A DNA stretch of 64,000 nucleotides from Clavaria fumosa (Eukaryota; Basidiomycota; Agaricomycetes; Agaricales; Clavariaceae). Shown piece after piece: positions 50,773 through 61,172 of the stretch (position 1 is its first letter; every line of letters starts with the position of its first letter). The DNA lies in NCBI GenBank assembly GCA_951802425.1, contig OX637795.1, forward strand, positions 248,001 through 312,000. Direction: 5' to 3'. A program made the position numbers and the translations under genes. Under the pieces are notes generated by a model. The model worked only from the letters and a program-made list of their open reading frames with translations. It was not told the DNA's origin and made no database searches.

Positions 50773-52884
50773 ATGAATGATCCGATGGGGGAAACCCCAT
50801 CTCCTTGCGCTACCCGCGCTGCCATCCCTGGCCTTGTGCCAGGGAACTCGCTGCCGACGAGCATCGTCAGAACGGCTGGGTTGTCCCAGCCGTCGTTGTC
50901 GCAAGGGGAGGAAACCCTCCCCTGGGTCCAGGATTGCATGATCCATGCGATTACCCACGGATCCCGGTGCACTCAGTGTATCGGATTCCATCGCCACATC
51001 TTCGAGTCGCTGCTGCACTTGGACGAAGCGTTTCAACAAATGCTTAAGGGAGCACAGGAAAGCGCTAAGCGTGAGCTCGAGCTGGAGCTCGGGATGATGC
51101 AGCGCAAGTTGGATGACTTGCATGAAGAGTATGAGAAGGGCAATGCCCTTTGCGCCGGGCACTGGCAAAAGCTTGAAAAAGCTTATGATAGCCTGGATAA
51201 GGTCGAGAACGACCTTAGAAAAGTGCGGGAGAAGATTCTCTCCTTGACTGAAAAGTTGGCAAGTGCCAACGAGGAGCTCGCCACGGTGCGAACTGCGGCG
51301 AAAGGGAAGGGACCAGAAAGGGACCCCTTGGAGCAGGACCCTAAAAGGGCCCGCACTGCCGTCTCATACACGGACATAGCGCCGCCTATGGGGGATGTGG
51401 ATGTCCCCATGAACGTTGAGGAGGAGTATCCCCCTCTTCCACCTGCTGGTATTAGCCAGCAGAACCCCGATGCCTCACTGAGGCATAAACAAACGTTTGC
51501 GGAGACAGTGCTTGCGCCTCCGACAAGGGGTTATCCCTTTAATGCCCCCTGCCCGGACAGGGCTCCAGATGGCTATCCCTGGCCATCGGGGATGTCTGCC
51601 AAGCCCGGTGCGTGGGCTGTCGAGTTGAAGACAGTTGAGGAGGTGATAGCCCTCAACCAGCAGGCGCATCATGGAGCGCCTGACAGCAGTTATGATATGA
51701 CTGCTGTAATGAAGATGTGATGGGCCATTAAGGAGGCCCAGAAAAACGCGGCAGTGGGAAAGCTGCCTACGCCAGTTGAGGACTGGCTGTTGAGGAACTG
51801 GAGAGTTCCTGCTGGTGTCGAGAAATCAGCAGACCGGGTGGCACGCCATCTGCAGGGGCAGCTGTTGCGAGAGAGCGGAGGGATGGGCGACCCATCCCTG
51901 AGGGCAGGACCCTTGGAAGTCGCAGGAGGGGGAGCACCCTCCTATCTGTTGTACCAGACATTGCCACTGACAGCGGCAAGAGTGGTTGCGCCTCCCATTA
52001 GGGAGTTTGTAGAGACCGGGGAGCCGTTGCTCCCCCAAGAGCTGTGGCTCTCCTTTGTAGGGGAAAAGGGGGAAATTCTCCCTATGAATCTGAAGGGCGA
52101 CAGAGGCGCAGTGTCAGACCTGCGCTGCTGGGCTGCCAACATAAGGATGGGCAGGTTGGCCTTCCTTGGGATTGATAAAGACAGGGATTCACCCCTATCT
52201 TTTGCACGCAAGGTGGCCATCTGGCGCACCATAATGGCGTGCGCACTGTCTCGGGCCCGAATGTGGCGCCCGTTCCTAGCCATGGCTGTGGCCCTCTTTG
52301 TGTCAAAGGGGGCATATGCGCAGGCCATCAAAGGGAGAGTCCTCCCTGTACGACGTTCCAGGCACTGGAACACAAAGAAAATGCCAACCGTCATGCAGAC
52401 GATTGAGGCATTTGTAGACGCCGGAGTCTCCGTTGGGGAAACGGAGCTCTGGGACGAATTTGTACTTGCGTGGGCACGCGAGTACGTGCGAAAGGGGAAT
52501 GCCCCCTTGGATGATGATATCCAGCTAGCACTGGGTGAACGGGAGAAGCCTCCCGTACCTCCCTGGACATATGCACTACTAGAGTGTATAGGGCATGGAG
52601 CGTGTCCGTGCCGTCTTCAGTTGAGCGAGAAGACGGGAGACAAACGGAGGGGCGATGCGCCCCTGGACGATGGTGGGAGTACATCCACCATTAAAAACCC
52701 CCTAGGGTTACCTATCGGGGGTTTAACAATATCTCAGACAGAGGGTGCGGGGCCCTCTCAAAAACAAAAGAAAGCGGCTAAGTCATCAGCCGCTAAGGCC
52801 GCGAAGAGGCCTGTTGTGTCGTCACCCAACTGGAGCGATGACGAGGGTGAGCCACTGTGTGACTATGAGCAGGGCTTGGACTAA
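50773..52884 (+). pseudogene. ORF3 of copy B (one stop)
   Basis: A 704-codon frame with ATG 50773 and one TGA at 51718-51720 where copy A has CGA. It aligns with ORF3 of A throughout, including SRCTQCIGFHRH, the coiled-coil region, KRARTAVSYTDIAPP, PTPVEDWLLRNWRVPAG and the Lys-rich end. In B the two positions that are TGA in A are CGA, so each copy confirms the other's ancestral frame. Function unknown. Confidence 0.82.
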
Positions 52885-53183
52885 GCGTCCGAGCTCTTTA
52901 AAAACTATGCCTACCCCGCAGGACGAGACAGCGGCACTTGGGGCACCCCCCACCGGGGCGTGCCGCTCGTGACACACTGTCCAACTGGGGGCAGGTTGCG
53001 CAGACCACCGGGTAGGACCCGTCAGCACCAGGCGAAGGCCCCAGGAGGGGATCGCGCCCGGTGACATGGCGGTAACCCTGCCCAAGGGGATGCGCCCCTT
53101 GTAAAATTACCCTACAATCCTGCTCGTCGTCCCGCGCTGCCCATGTGTTGTCTCTGGTTGGGGGCCTCTCCGGTGGGGGAGGG

Positions 53184-53408
53184 TGTAAGGCTATAGGCCT
53201 TTTCTATTCTTGTATTACATAATCTACCTACCATAATAGTCGACCAGCATAGCCGCTTAGGCTATGCTTACATCAGCGGCCCCTAGAGGGCCGCTCACCT
53301 ATATATATAGTGTTGCGACTGTACAGAGAGGGTAGATCCCTCTACATAGAACTACTACACTCAATATACAGTTGAGTCCGGTTCTTTTGAGGGATAGAAA
53401 GTGTTACA
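53184..53408 (+). repeat. 3' LTR of copy B
   Basis: 225 bp, ending GTGTTACA where the other LTRs end GCATTACA. It differs from the 5' LTR (44745-44969) at about 7 sites, about 3 percent. CTGCC follows. Confidence 0.95.
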
Positions 53409-53413
53409 CTGCC

Positions 53414-55220
53414 TGACATGCATCCACAGGTCCCAAGAGCCTGAACCTGTGGAGTGCCAGGTACCCCCCAAACAATGGAGGATTACCAGAGAGAGATTGC
53501 GTTGCTCCAAGCAAAACTGGAGCCACTTGAGAGAGAAAGGAGGACTCTGGTTGGAGAGAAGAGTTGTTCCAGCCCCCATTCTGTCCCTGTGCCCGCAGCA
53601 AGTATACCAAAGTATACTATCTTGCAGTGGAGACATACCCAAATTGGGGCTGAGGTGAAAGAGGAAGTGAGACTGGCAGAGCGCCCAACCAAGGTGCAGC
53701 CAGAGGTGGAGAAACGTGTGCCACAAGAGCTAGCCATCCAGGTGCACTTGGAGGCCCTCAGCACTGGCAAGTGGGCTATGACAAAGGCCCTTGTCGACTC
53801 AGGATGCACCAGCTGTTTCATGGATTTGGAGTGGGCAAAAAGAGTGGGCCTGGAGCCATCTCCCTTGCTGAACCCGATCACGATGTACAACGTGAATGGG
53901 TCACAGAACAGAGAGGGTAAAATCTGGTTTGGAATTGAGCTGCTGGTGAAGGTGGGCGACCATTGTGAATGGGTCCATTTCCTGCTGGGAAAGATCCAAT
54001 CCCACAAGGCCATCCTTGGGCATGACTGGCTCAAGCGACATAACCCTGACATTGACTGGAAGAAGGCAGAGCTGAGCCTTACCTGTTGCCCCACACAGTG
54101 CTCTCCATCCCCACGAGCCCCTGCACCCCTGAAAATGAGTACCCTCGCATCTGCAAGTATTCCGGACACCCATTTTCCCAACTCTGGCCCCACCCCTGAT
54201 TGGCCCAGCCACTACCCTTCGGTTTTTAGTGAAGTGAAGTGGGATGAGCTTCCCTGCTCCCAACTGGACTTTGATATTAAAATCGAGTTCAAAAAGGACC
54301 CTGAGCACCTCTCCTCCAAGCTATACTCACTGACATGGCAGGAGATGGTGGAGATGAACCGTTGGGTGGATGAGCGGCTCACTTCTGGATGAATCTGGCC
54401 CTCAAAATCCCTGTATGCCAGCCCCTTCTTCTTCAAACATGAGAAGGACAAGCTGCGGCCAATTATTGACTACTCGAGGCTGAATGCACACCTGGTCAAG
54501 GACAAGTACCCCCTTCCCCGCATCCAAGACACAGTGGATGTGCTTAAGGGAGCATTGATCTACTCTAAGATTGATGCAAAGGGAGGTTTCCCATCCATGC
54601 AGGTGTGGCCAGAGCACCAGCACCACTGTGCCTTCTTGACACCTCGTGGACTCTTTGAACCTGCAGTTATGTGGTTTGGACTACAGAATGCCCCTGCTAC
54701 CTTCCAACGCTTCATGAATCATGTGTTGAGGGAGGAGATTGCAGGAGGACATGTGAGGGCCTATGTGGATGATGTCATTGTGTTTGCAGAGGACTTGGCT
54801 ACACACCAGTACTGGATGGATCGAGTCTTGAGGAAGTTTGGAGAGAATGGGTTGTGTCTCAAACTCAGTAAATGTGAGTTTGAGAAGAGTGAGATCATCT
54901 TCCTGAGGATGAAGATCTCTCACAACCGGCTAGAGCATGACCCAGCCAAGGGGGTGGCAGTCCGAGATTGGCCATGTCCTAGGAATGTGAAGGTTGTCCA
55001 GAGGTTCAATGGGATGTTGAACTACCTCCGCCGGCACATCCCAAATCTTTCTGCCCAGGCAAAGCCACTCTTCTGGCTGACTGGGAATGTTCCATGGAAA
55101 TGGGAGGAGGAGGAGGAAGCAGCCTTCTGAGATCTCTGTCAGGCACTTGTATTGGCCCCGGTCTTGGCTCTGCTTCAGGACAAAGGGAGATGGAAGGTAG
55201 AAACAGATGCAAGTAACCTG
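53414..55220 (+). pseudogene. pol: Protease-RT-RNase H of Gypsy element C
   Basis: The frame holds a protease with ALVDSGCTSCFMDLEW and AILGHDWLKRHNPDIDW, then RT with KLRPIIDYSRLNAHLVKDKY, SKIDAKGGFPSM, NAPATFQRFMNHV and active site RAYVDDVIVFAEDL. TGA at 54390-54392 interrupts LTSG*IWPSKS and TGA at 55128-55130 interrupts AAF*DLCQAL; both sit where arginine or a CGA-derived codon is expected. RNase H stops after ETDASNL at about 55221, where unrelated sequence begins. Confidence 0.9.
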
Positions 55221-55344
55221 CAGCACTATGGACCCAATAGCAGGTTATTATCACCATCCAGTCAGATGATTTGTGACTTTCACCCAAAAATCAGTGCAAA
55301 ACAGGTGATGGGTGATTTCTAATCACCATTAAAATCAAGGGATA

Positions 55345-55640
55345 TTCACTAGATAAGATTGAGTTATATAATACACCCCTCAATATGGTTGATATTAAAC
55401 TAGGGGATATTGGGTTGTACAAATCACTCTTTACAACAAGGGATTTTCAACATGATAAGATTGAGTTATATAGTACACCCCTCAATATGGGTGATATTAA
55501 ACTAGAGGATATTGGGTTGTACAAATCACTCTTTACAACAAGGGATATTCAACATGATGAGATTGAGTTATATAGTACACCCCCCAATATGGGTGATATG
55601 AAACTAGAGGATATTGGGTTGCCTGCAGGTGAAATTGGTG
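55345..55640 (+). repeat. 102-bp tandem array, about three units
   Basis: Units begin GATTGAGTTATATA at 55357, 55459 and 55561, exactly 102 bp apart, with few differences. 102 is 34 codons, so the plus frame 55385-55852 stays open and reads GDIKLEDIGLYKSLFTTRDI in repeats, followed by a charged non-repeat tail. Whether that 155-codon frame is expressed is unknown; I see no promoter or intron. Confidence 0.85.
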
Positions 55641-55859
55641 AGTGGGCCATATGTAGGACATTTAGGCCAAACAAGGGCACAACTACTATACATGGAGAGG
55701 GCAGGAGGGTAGCAACACAAAATACAGATGCAAGGCTGGTGGAGGGACAACAAATGAGAGCAAGGAGGGATGACATATGCAAGGGAGGGCAAGAGAGGAG
55801 GCAGAGGAGCAGGGAAAAAGAGGTCTTAAGTGAAAAGCAAGCACTAGGGTGAAAAGGAA

Positions 55860-56430
55860 AGAAGCAGAGGATGAGATGCGGGGCATCTAGAGGTGCGGAG
55901 CATGAGACGCACGGGGCATGGTGTGCAAGGGCGAAAGATGCATGGGGCATGGTGTGCAAGGGCGAAAGACGCAGAGTGTGGGAGGCACGGATGCCGAGGG
56001 GGTACACTCGGGTCACTGATTAGACTATAGTAAATGCCCTCTTGTCTATGCCCATATTGAGATTGGTACTGTCATCTGAGTTTGTGAATGACTGACCCGG
56101 TTCCAGGAGGGAGGCATCGACCTCAAAAAAATCTTCCTTGTCCCCATTGTCTAAGCCTCTCTAGTCCCAATCCTATGTTCTCCTTCTCCCTCTGGCCAGG
56201 TGACACGATGGCTCATCCTGCTCGTTCCACCTTATTGTGCAGCCAGAAACGCAGCGATAATCCTGCCTGTCCAGTCACCTGAGTTGGAGATGATGAACAA
56301 GAATCCGGTCTTCCCTGGCTCAGAGATAGATGCAAAGGAGTGCCACTGGAGTAGAGGGCTTGTGCTAAGATGGAAGTAGCTCCCTGCTTTCCACTTGTCA
56401 TGCCAATGCATAATTTCTTTGGCACCTACT
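55860..56430. other. No gene seen; short direct repeats
   Basis: A 31-bp unit containing GCATGGTGTGCAAGGGCGAA is repeated twice (about 55915-55975). The remaining sequence has short frames only. Confidence 0.5.
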
Positions 56431-56442
56431 AACATTTTGGAG

Positions 56443-56859
56443 CAGTCAACCGTACGCGACCTTGTGCATCAAGTCCGTCTTGACCTGCAGCTCGCATATC
56501 GTCACCAACCCACCAAGGACCTGGGAGACTTATTCAAGATGGTAAGCAAGGGATATCGTAGACAATCGTGACTTAAGTCGTCCACGTAGGCATGTCACCT
56601 TCAACCCCATCTTTCATATTTTCAGAATGACTGGGCTACAGCCGAACTGGTCAAACAATATCTCAGTAATCACAGGAAAAGCAACTCACGTAAGAGACGA
56701 CTACTGCCCGGAGCACCGGAACAGGCGAAGAGGCGCCGTCGGACTGATAAAGCGACCTCAGGTGACGAAGATAGCAACAATGCTGACGAAGAGCAGGAAT
56801 ATGATGTCCAGAATGCGGCGGGTGGTGAGGGCAGTGAGGGAGAAAGCGTGGATTGTTGA
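56443..56859 (+). CDS. 3' end of an unidentified gene (two exons)
   Basis: Exon 56443-56541 (after a CTAAC branch site and AG acceptor) joins in phase across an 84-bp intron (56542-56625, GTAAGC...TTTTCAG) to exon 56626-56859, giving 110 residues to a TGA. Sequence: VRDLVHQVRLDLQLAYRHQP, LGDLFKM then NDWATAELVKQYLSNHRKSN, a KRRLLPGAPEQAKRRRRTDK basic cluster like a nuclear signal, and an acidic tail (GDEDSNNADEEQEYD). Upstream exons are not found. I do not recognise it. It could be a broken cellular gene cut by insertions. Confidence 0.5.
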
Positions 56860-57458
56860 CCAGATGGACGTTTAGATTGGATAGGCTGATAAAATGGACA
56901 TCGAGCGCGACAAACTTGAGGCATGGTGAAGTCGTGTAATTGAGTGTCATACATAGACATCGAGCGCGACAAACTTGAGGCATGGTGAAGTCGTGTATTT
57001 GAGTGCCATAGTGTGCTAGTTGAACCCGATGACTTGTGACGCTTTCCGCACATCGTCGGGCTAAGCCTTCGGGCGCTCATCATTGCCTGTCCCCAACATC
57101 CCCAACATCCCCAACATCAGTGCTGTACGCAGATGACAACAATTTTGGTTTAGGATACTGACGACGCCGCTATTTTGATGCTTTTGCGCAATGTGCCTCA
57201 TTATTGTTACATTTTCTATGCTATCTATTAACTGGCTGGTATAAAGTACGCCGACGACGGTCAGCGGTTGAGGATTGCGCGATGATGTGGTTGGAAGCGA
57301 GAAGAAAAAAACATTACCAAACAACCCCCCCTGCTTACTTACGCCCCACGCTTCGGTAACTGCCGAGTGCAGTCTGCACACATATAGAAACGCCATGTTC
57401 GCGGTCTGGGTCACACCACCACTCTTCACGCGCGAGGTGCTCGAGATGACACAGGTCA
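56860..57458. other. Spacer with small direct repeats
   Basis: A 50-bp unit containing ACATCGAGCGCGACAAACTT is duplicated (about 56897 and 56956). CCCCAACAT is repeated four times at 57093-57120. No gene seen. Confidence 0.5.
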
Positions 57459-57461
57459 GTG

Positions 57462-57620
57462 ACACGACGTGCAAACAGCTGTCCATATACGTGGAAAAGT
57501 GTCATGTCAATATATCCGCCAGTTATCTGACCACTCACTTGGTTGTCACGCGCTACTCGGCAAGTGACAGCCAACTTCGGCAAGCCGCTGGCCGCGAGTG
57601 ACCTTGTCACAAATGTGACG
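57462..57620. repeat. Left end and subterminal motifs of the CACTA element
   Basis: Terminal repeat 57462-57508, then TGTCAC or GTGACA at 57459, 57544, 57564 and 57605. Likely transposase or accessory-protein binding sites by analogy with plant CACTA elements. Confidence 0.6.
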
Positions 57621-57829
57621 ATTTCAGTTTGTTGGCGGTTTTGTGCTCGGTGTGGGTGATTTTCTGTAACATTGTGTGTTTGGAAAGGTGGTGAGGGGTG
57701 GATGGGGTGTCTAGTCATTACAGCCCAGGTAGACATGTACATAGAATGTTTGAGTTCACAGATGGTGCAGATGTGCACCTGTGCTGGTGGCCACTACTGC
57801 CACTCACTCCGCTGTCATCAGGACTTCCG

Positions 57830-60800
57830 ATGGCCAATCGAGCACCATCAACTACTGCACAGTCATCGCAAGCTGGAGTCCGAGTTGTCTGCACATGTCG
57901 GGCATCTGGATGTGACCTGAATAGCTTCATCAATGAGCATGGTCATTGGCAGCCTGGCCGTCTTGTTGCTCCATCAACTCGCTCTAAGCATCGCAGAAAG
58001 GAGAAGAGCTTGATTCCCAGTGCTTCGTCATTGCCAGTATGTCAAATCTAGCTTGTGTATTCATGGGATAATGACTGCTAATGACCACACATTGGCTTGC
58101 TCACTTCTAGATGGAACTGACAGATGACCTATCACCTGGGGTCACTGAGGAGATGTCATTGCATCCTCCATCACCGGTATGTCAAATCTAACAAGTGTAT
58201 TCATAGGTTAGTGACTTGCTGCCTTATGCTCACTTCTAGATGGAACCTATGGATGATCTACCACCTGTGGTCACTGAAGAGACAAGGTTGCATCATCAAG
58301 AGCACAGACTTGACTACCAGGGTATGAGTGATTCTGAAAGTGTGTGCCATTCTTCACCAAACAGCTTCATGTATGAATGCTAAACTCATACAAGGTATCA
58401 GTGGCAGCAAGAAATCATTATTTGCTCTAGTATGCATACTAGCAGCTTGGCTTCATCTTGTCTGTGGCCTCAGTCACAGCATGACAACTCAATTCATGAA
58501 GATGCTGAAAGCTATTGTCCTTATGGCTATCAATTTTGGGCATCTACTTGCCCAAGCTGGAGTTGTTGACTCTGAGAGTGCTAATCTCACATTACCACAT
58601 GATGTCCGCACCGCCATGACTGCTCTCTTTGTTGAACCCCAAATCATTCGCTCAATCTGTTGTCCAAAATGTTATAAGAAATATGCCCTCAATTCTCTTC
58701 CTCAAGTTTGCCTTCGTCGTGAGACACCTCGAAGTAAACCTTGTGGGGCAACTCTTTGGACCACTCGGTCAACCCAGAAAGGTCCATGTCTTGTGCCCCA
58801 ACGTCTATACAGCACACAAGACTTTGAGTCTTGGCTTCAATTCTTCCTATCTCGTCCTGGCATTGAAGAACTCATTGACAAATCATATGCTCACTGTCCA
58901 TCATCTGATGTTATGGATTCCATCTGGGACAGCCCTGCATGGCACAGTCTTGGTGCATTCACAACAACTCATGGCAATCTGACATTTAGCTTTTACATTG
59001 ACTGGTTCAATCCTTTGACAAACAAGATTGCTGGGAAATCTGTTTCATGTGGAGCAATTATGCTCTTCTGTCTCAATTTGCCATATGAACTTCAGCACCT
59101 CCCTGAAAATACATTCTTTGCTGGCATCACACCTGGACCTAAGGAGCCAACTGTTACCACAATCAATGCCACAACTGATCCAATTGTCAGCCAGCTTGAT
59201 TCAATGTGGCATGGAAAAATTATCCCAACACATTGTTGTCCAGAGGGAAGAATGATTCGGATTGGTGTGCTTCCAGCTATTGGTGATCTGTTAGCTCTCC
59301 GCAAGGTTCTTGGCTTTGCTGGAGTGGCATCACACAATTTCTGCTCCTTCTGCAAACTTCAGCATGCAGATATAGATAATCTTGACATTGGTTCATGGAA
59401 GGCACGCTCAGGAGTTGAGGTCCGAGCAGCTGCTGAACAGTGGAGGAAAGCAAATACAAAAACAAAACGCAATGAACTATTTTCTGAGCATGGAGTACGT
59501 TGGTCAGCACTTCATCGACTGCTCTATCGTGATCCTGTCTGCCACACTGTTCTAGGTGTGATGCACAATTGGATTGAAGGAATCCTTCAACATCATTCAC
59601 TTAACAAATGGGGAATTGGAATACCATCAACAGATGACTCAAAGACTCAGAGAGAGGATTTTGTTATCCCAGATTCCTGCTTTGACATGGATATGGATGT
59701 TGATATGCTTGATGATGAGCTCAATCATCTATATGCTGAAAGTCAGCAATACAAGGACACACCTCAACATTTGAAACACCTTCATTCTGAGGCATCTTTC
59801 TCAGTACTGGAAGTGGCAGACACAGTGGATTGTGATAATGATGATGGCCTTGATGAAAACTTTCAGCCTGATTCAGATTCAGATGATGACAGTGAGAAAG
59901 GCACAGAAGAAGGCACCAAGCAATCAAAGTGTATCTTTGATGCTGATGCCATGTCAAAGATCCATGCATGCCTTTCTGATGTGGTAGTACCAAGCTGGAT
60001 AGAGCGACCACCAACAAATCTGGGTGAGAAGTCACATGGAAAGTTAAAAGCTGATCACTGGCTAAAGCTGTTTACCATCTTCCTACCTCTGGTTCTGCCT
60101 GAAATATGGCTTTCATCAACCAATGAACACCACACAGCACTGTTGGATAACTTCTATGACCTTGTGATCTGCACAAACATCATCTGCTCATATACTGCAT
60201 CAAATGCATCAGCAGATAAATATCTTAACCACTACATAAAGTATCGCATGTCCTCAAAACTCCTTTTTCCAAATGTGAACAGTCGACCAAATCACCACTA
60301 TGCCATGCACAATGCTGATCTGACAAAATTCTGGGGTCCTCTGATCAAGATCAGTGAATTTGCATATGAGCGACATAATGGTGCTTTGCAAAAGATCAAA
60401 ACCAATGGACATATCTGGGAGCTAGACTTCACAATGCTGCGTCAAATCTGCCGCCGTGGCCGTTTGACTGCTCTCATTCAAGATATGGAAAACCCACTGA
60501 GCAAAGTCTTACAAGTGCTTTCCCAGAAGAGTTGCACTCAGGCTGATGAAACACCAGCAACAATGTCCTCTCTTGCTGAAGCACAATACAACAGTGAAGG
60601 CAAAACTCTTTCCATTGGGATCTATGACTTGATTCTGGCACACATGAACATGCACACACCATCTCCTCTTCGCCATTTCAAGGATGTGCCCCATCCAATG
60701 GATGCATATATCTTACCTCGAATGGCAGTTCCTCTGCACAACTTGAGGCACAAGGGACATGAATACTCAACATTCTCTGTGCACCCTGGCAACAGTTCCA

Positions 60801-61132
60801 TCAGCTATAAGTCAAAAGATGGTGTCATTAATGCAGGATTTATTGTGTCAATGTGGAGCCAGGTGCTGATGGGAAAATCACACAAATTTATCATTGTGTC
60901 TCCCCATAAACACCTCTCAGTGGATGACAGTCAGAAGAGCCCTTATTCTTCCAGGCCAGATTTCCTGTGTACTCTTGTTTACAGCCAGCAGTTGGAGTCC
61001 TGCAAGCAAGTTATTGTAGAGCCAGAGCAGATAGTAGCTCATGTTGCCTACTATATTCGCTCACCTGGTACATTTGGCATTAAAGAAGGAACAATGGTTT
61101 TAATAGACAGTCTGCACTGTAACCGATGGTGA
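57830..61132 (+). CDS. tnp2: Tnp2-type CACTA transposase, 1018 residues
   Basis: Four exons splice in phase: 57830-58036, 58111-58176, 58240-58321 and 58431-61132 (3057 nt). The N-terminus has VVCTCRASGC and WQPGRLVAPSTRSKHRRKEK, a short Cys motif with basic tail common to basidiomycete Tnp2 proteins. The main exon has ICCPKCYKKYAL, a Cys pair, ETPRSKPCGATLW, then the transposase core: FYIDWFNPLTNKIAGKSVSC, MLFCLNLPYELQHLPENTFF, AGITPGPKEP, SHNFCSFCKLQHADIDNL and LFSEHGVRWSALHRLLYRDP before VLGVMHNWIEGILQHH. Conserved Asp residues of the Tnp2 core are visible (DWFNP, DPV). No stop or frameshift was seen. It would bind the element ends and cut and move the DNA. The start at 57830 is the first ATG in frame near the Cys motif; the frame is open back to about 57698. 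Introns 1 and 2 with their following exons are tandem copies. Confidence 0.9.
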
Positions 61133-61172
61133 CATATTCAGTATATACGTATCTGTACCCAGTTTACATGAC

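Larger units (their letters stand above)
44745..53408 (+). mobile_element. Chromovirus copy B, full length
   Basis: 8664 bp with 225-bp LTRs (44745-44969 and 53184-53408) that differ at about 7 positions, bounded by CTGCC at 44740-44744 and 53409-53413. Same layout as copy A, about 220 bp shorter overall mainly because of a protease deletion. It sits inside element C, right after the gag zinc knuckle. Confidence 0.96.
43190..55221 (+). mobile_element. Gypsy element C, truncated and split by copy B
   Basis: The 5' LTR starts about 43190 (TGTTAGGATTGCTTACC), has ACTATATATACT at about 43375, and ends somewhere near 43600 (end not fixed). gag follows at 44049-44744, then copy B with CTGCC duplications, then the knuckle-to-RNase H part at 53414-55220. 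It breaks off inside RNase H at about 55221, so integrase and 3' LTR are missing. Fragment D at 15525 belongs to the same family. Confidence 0.85.
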
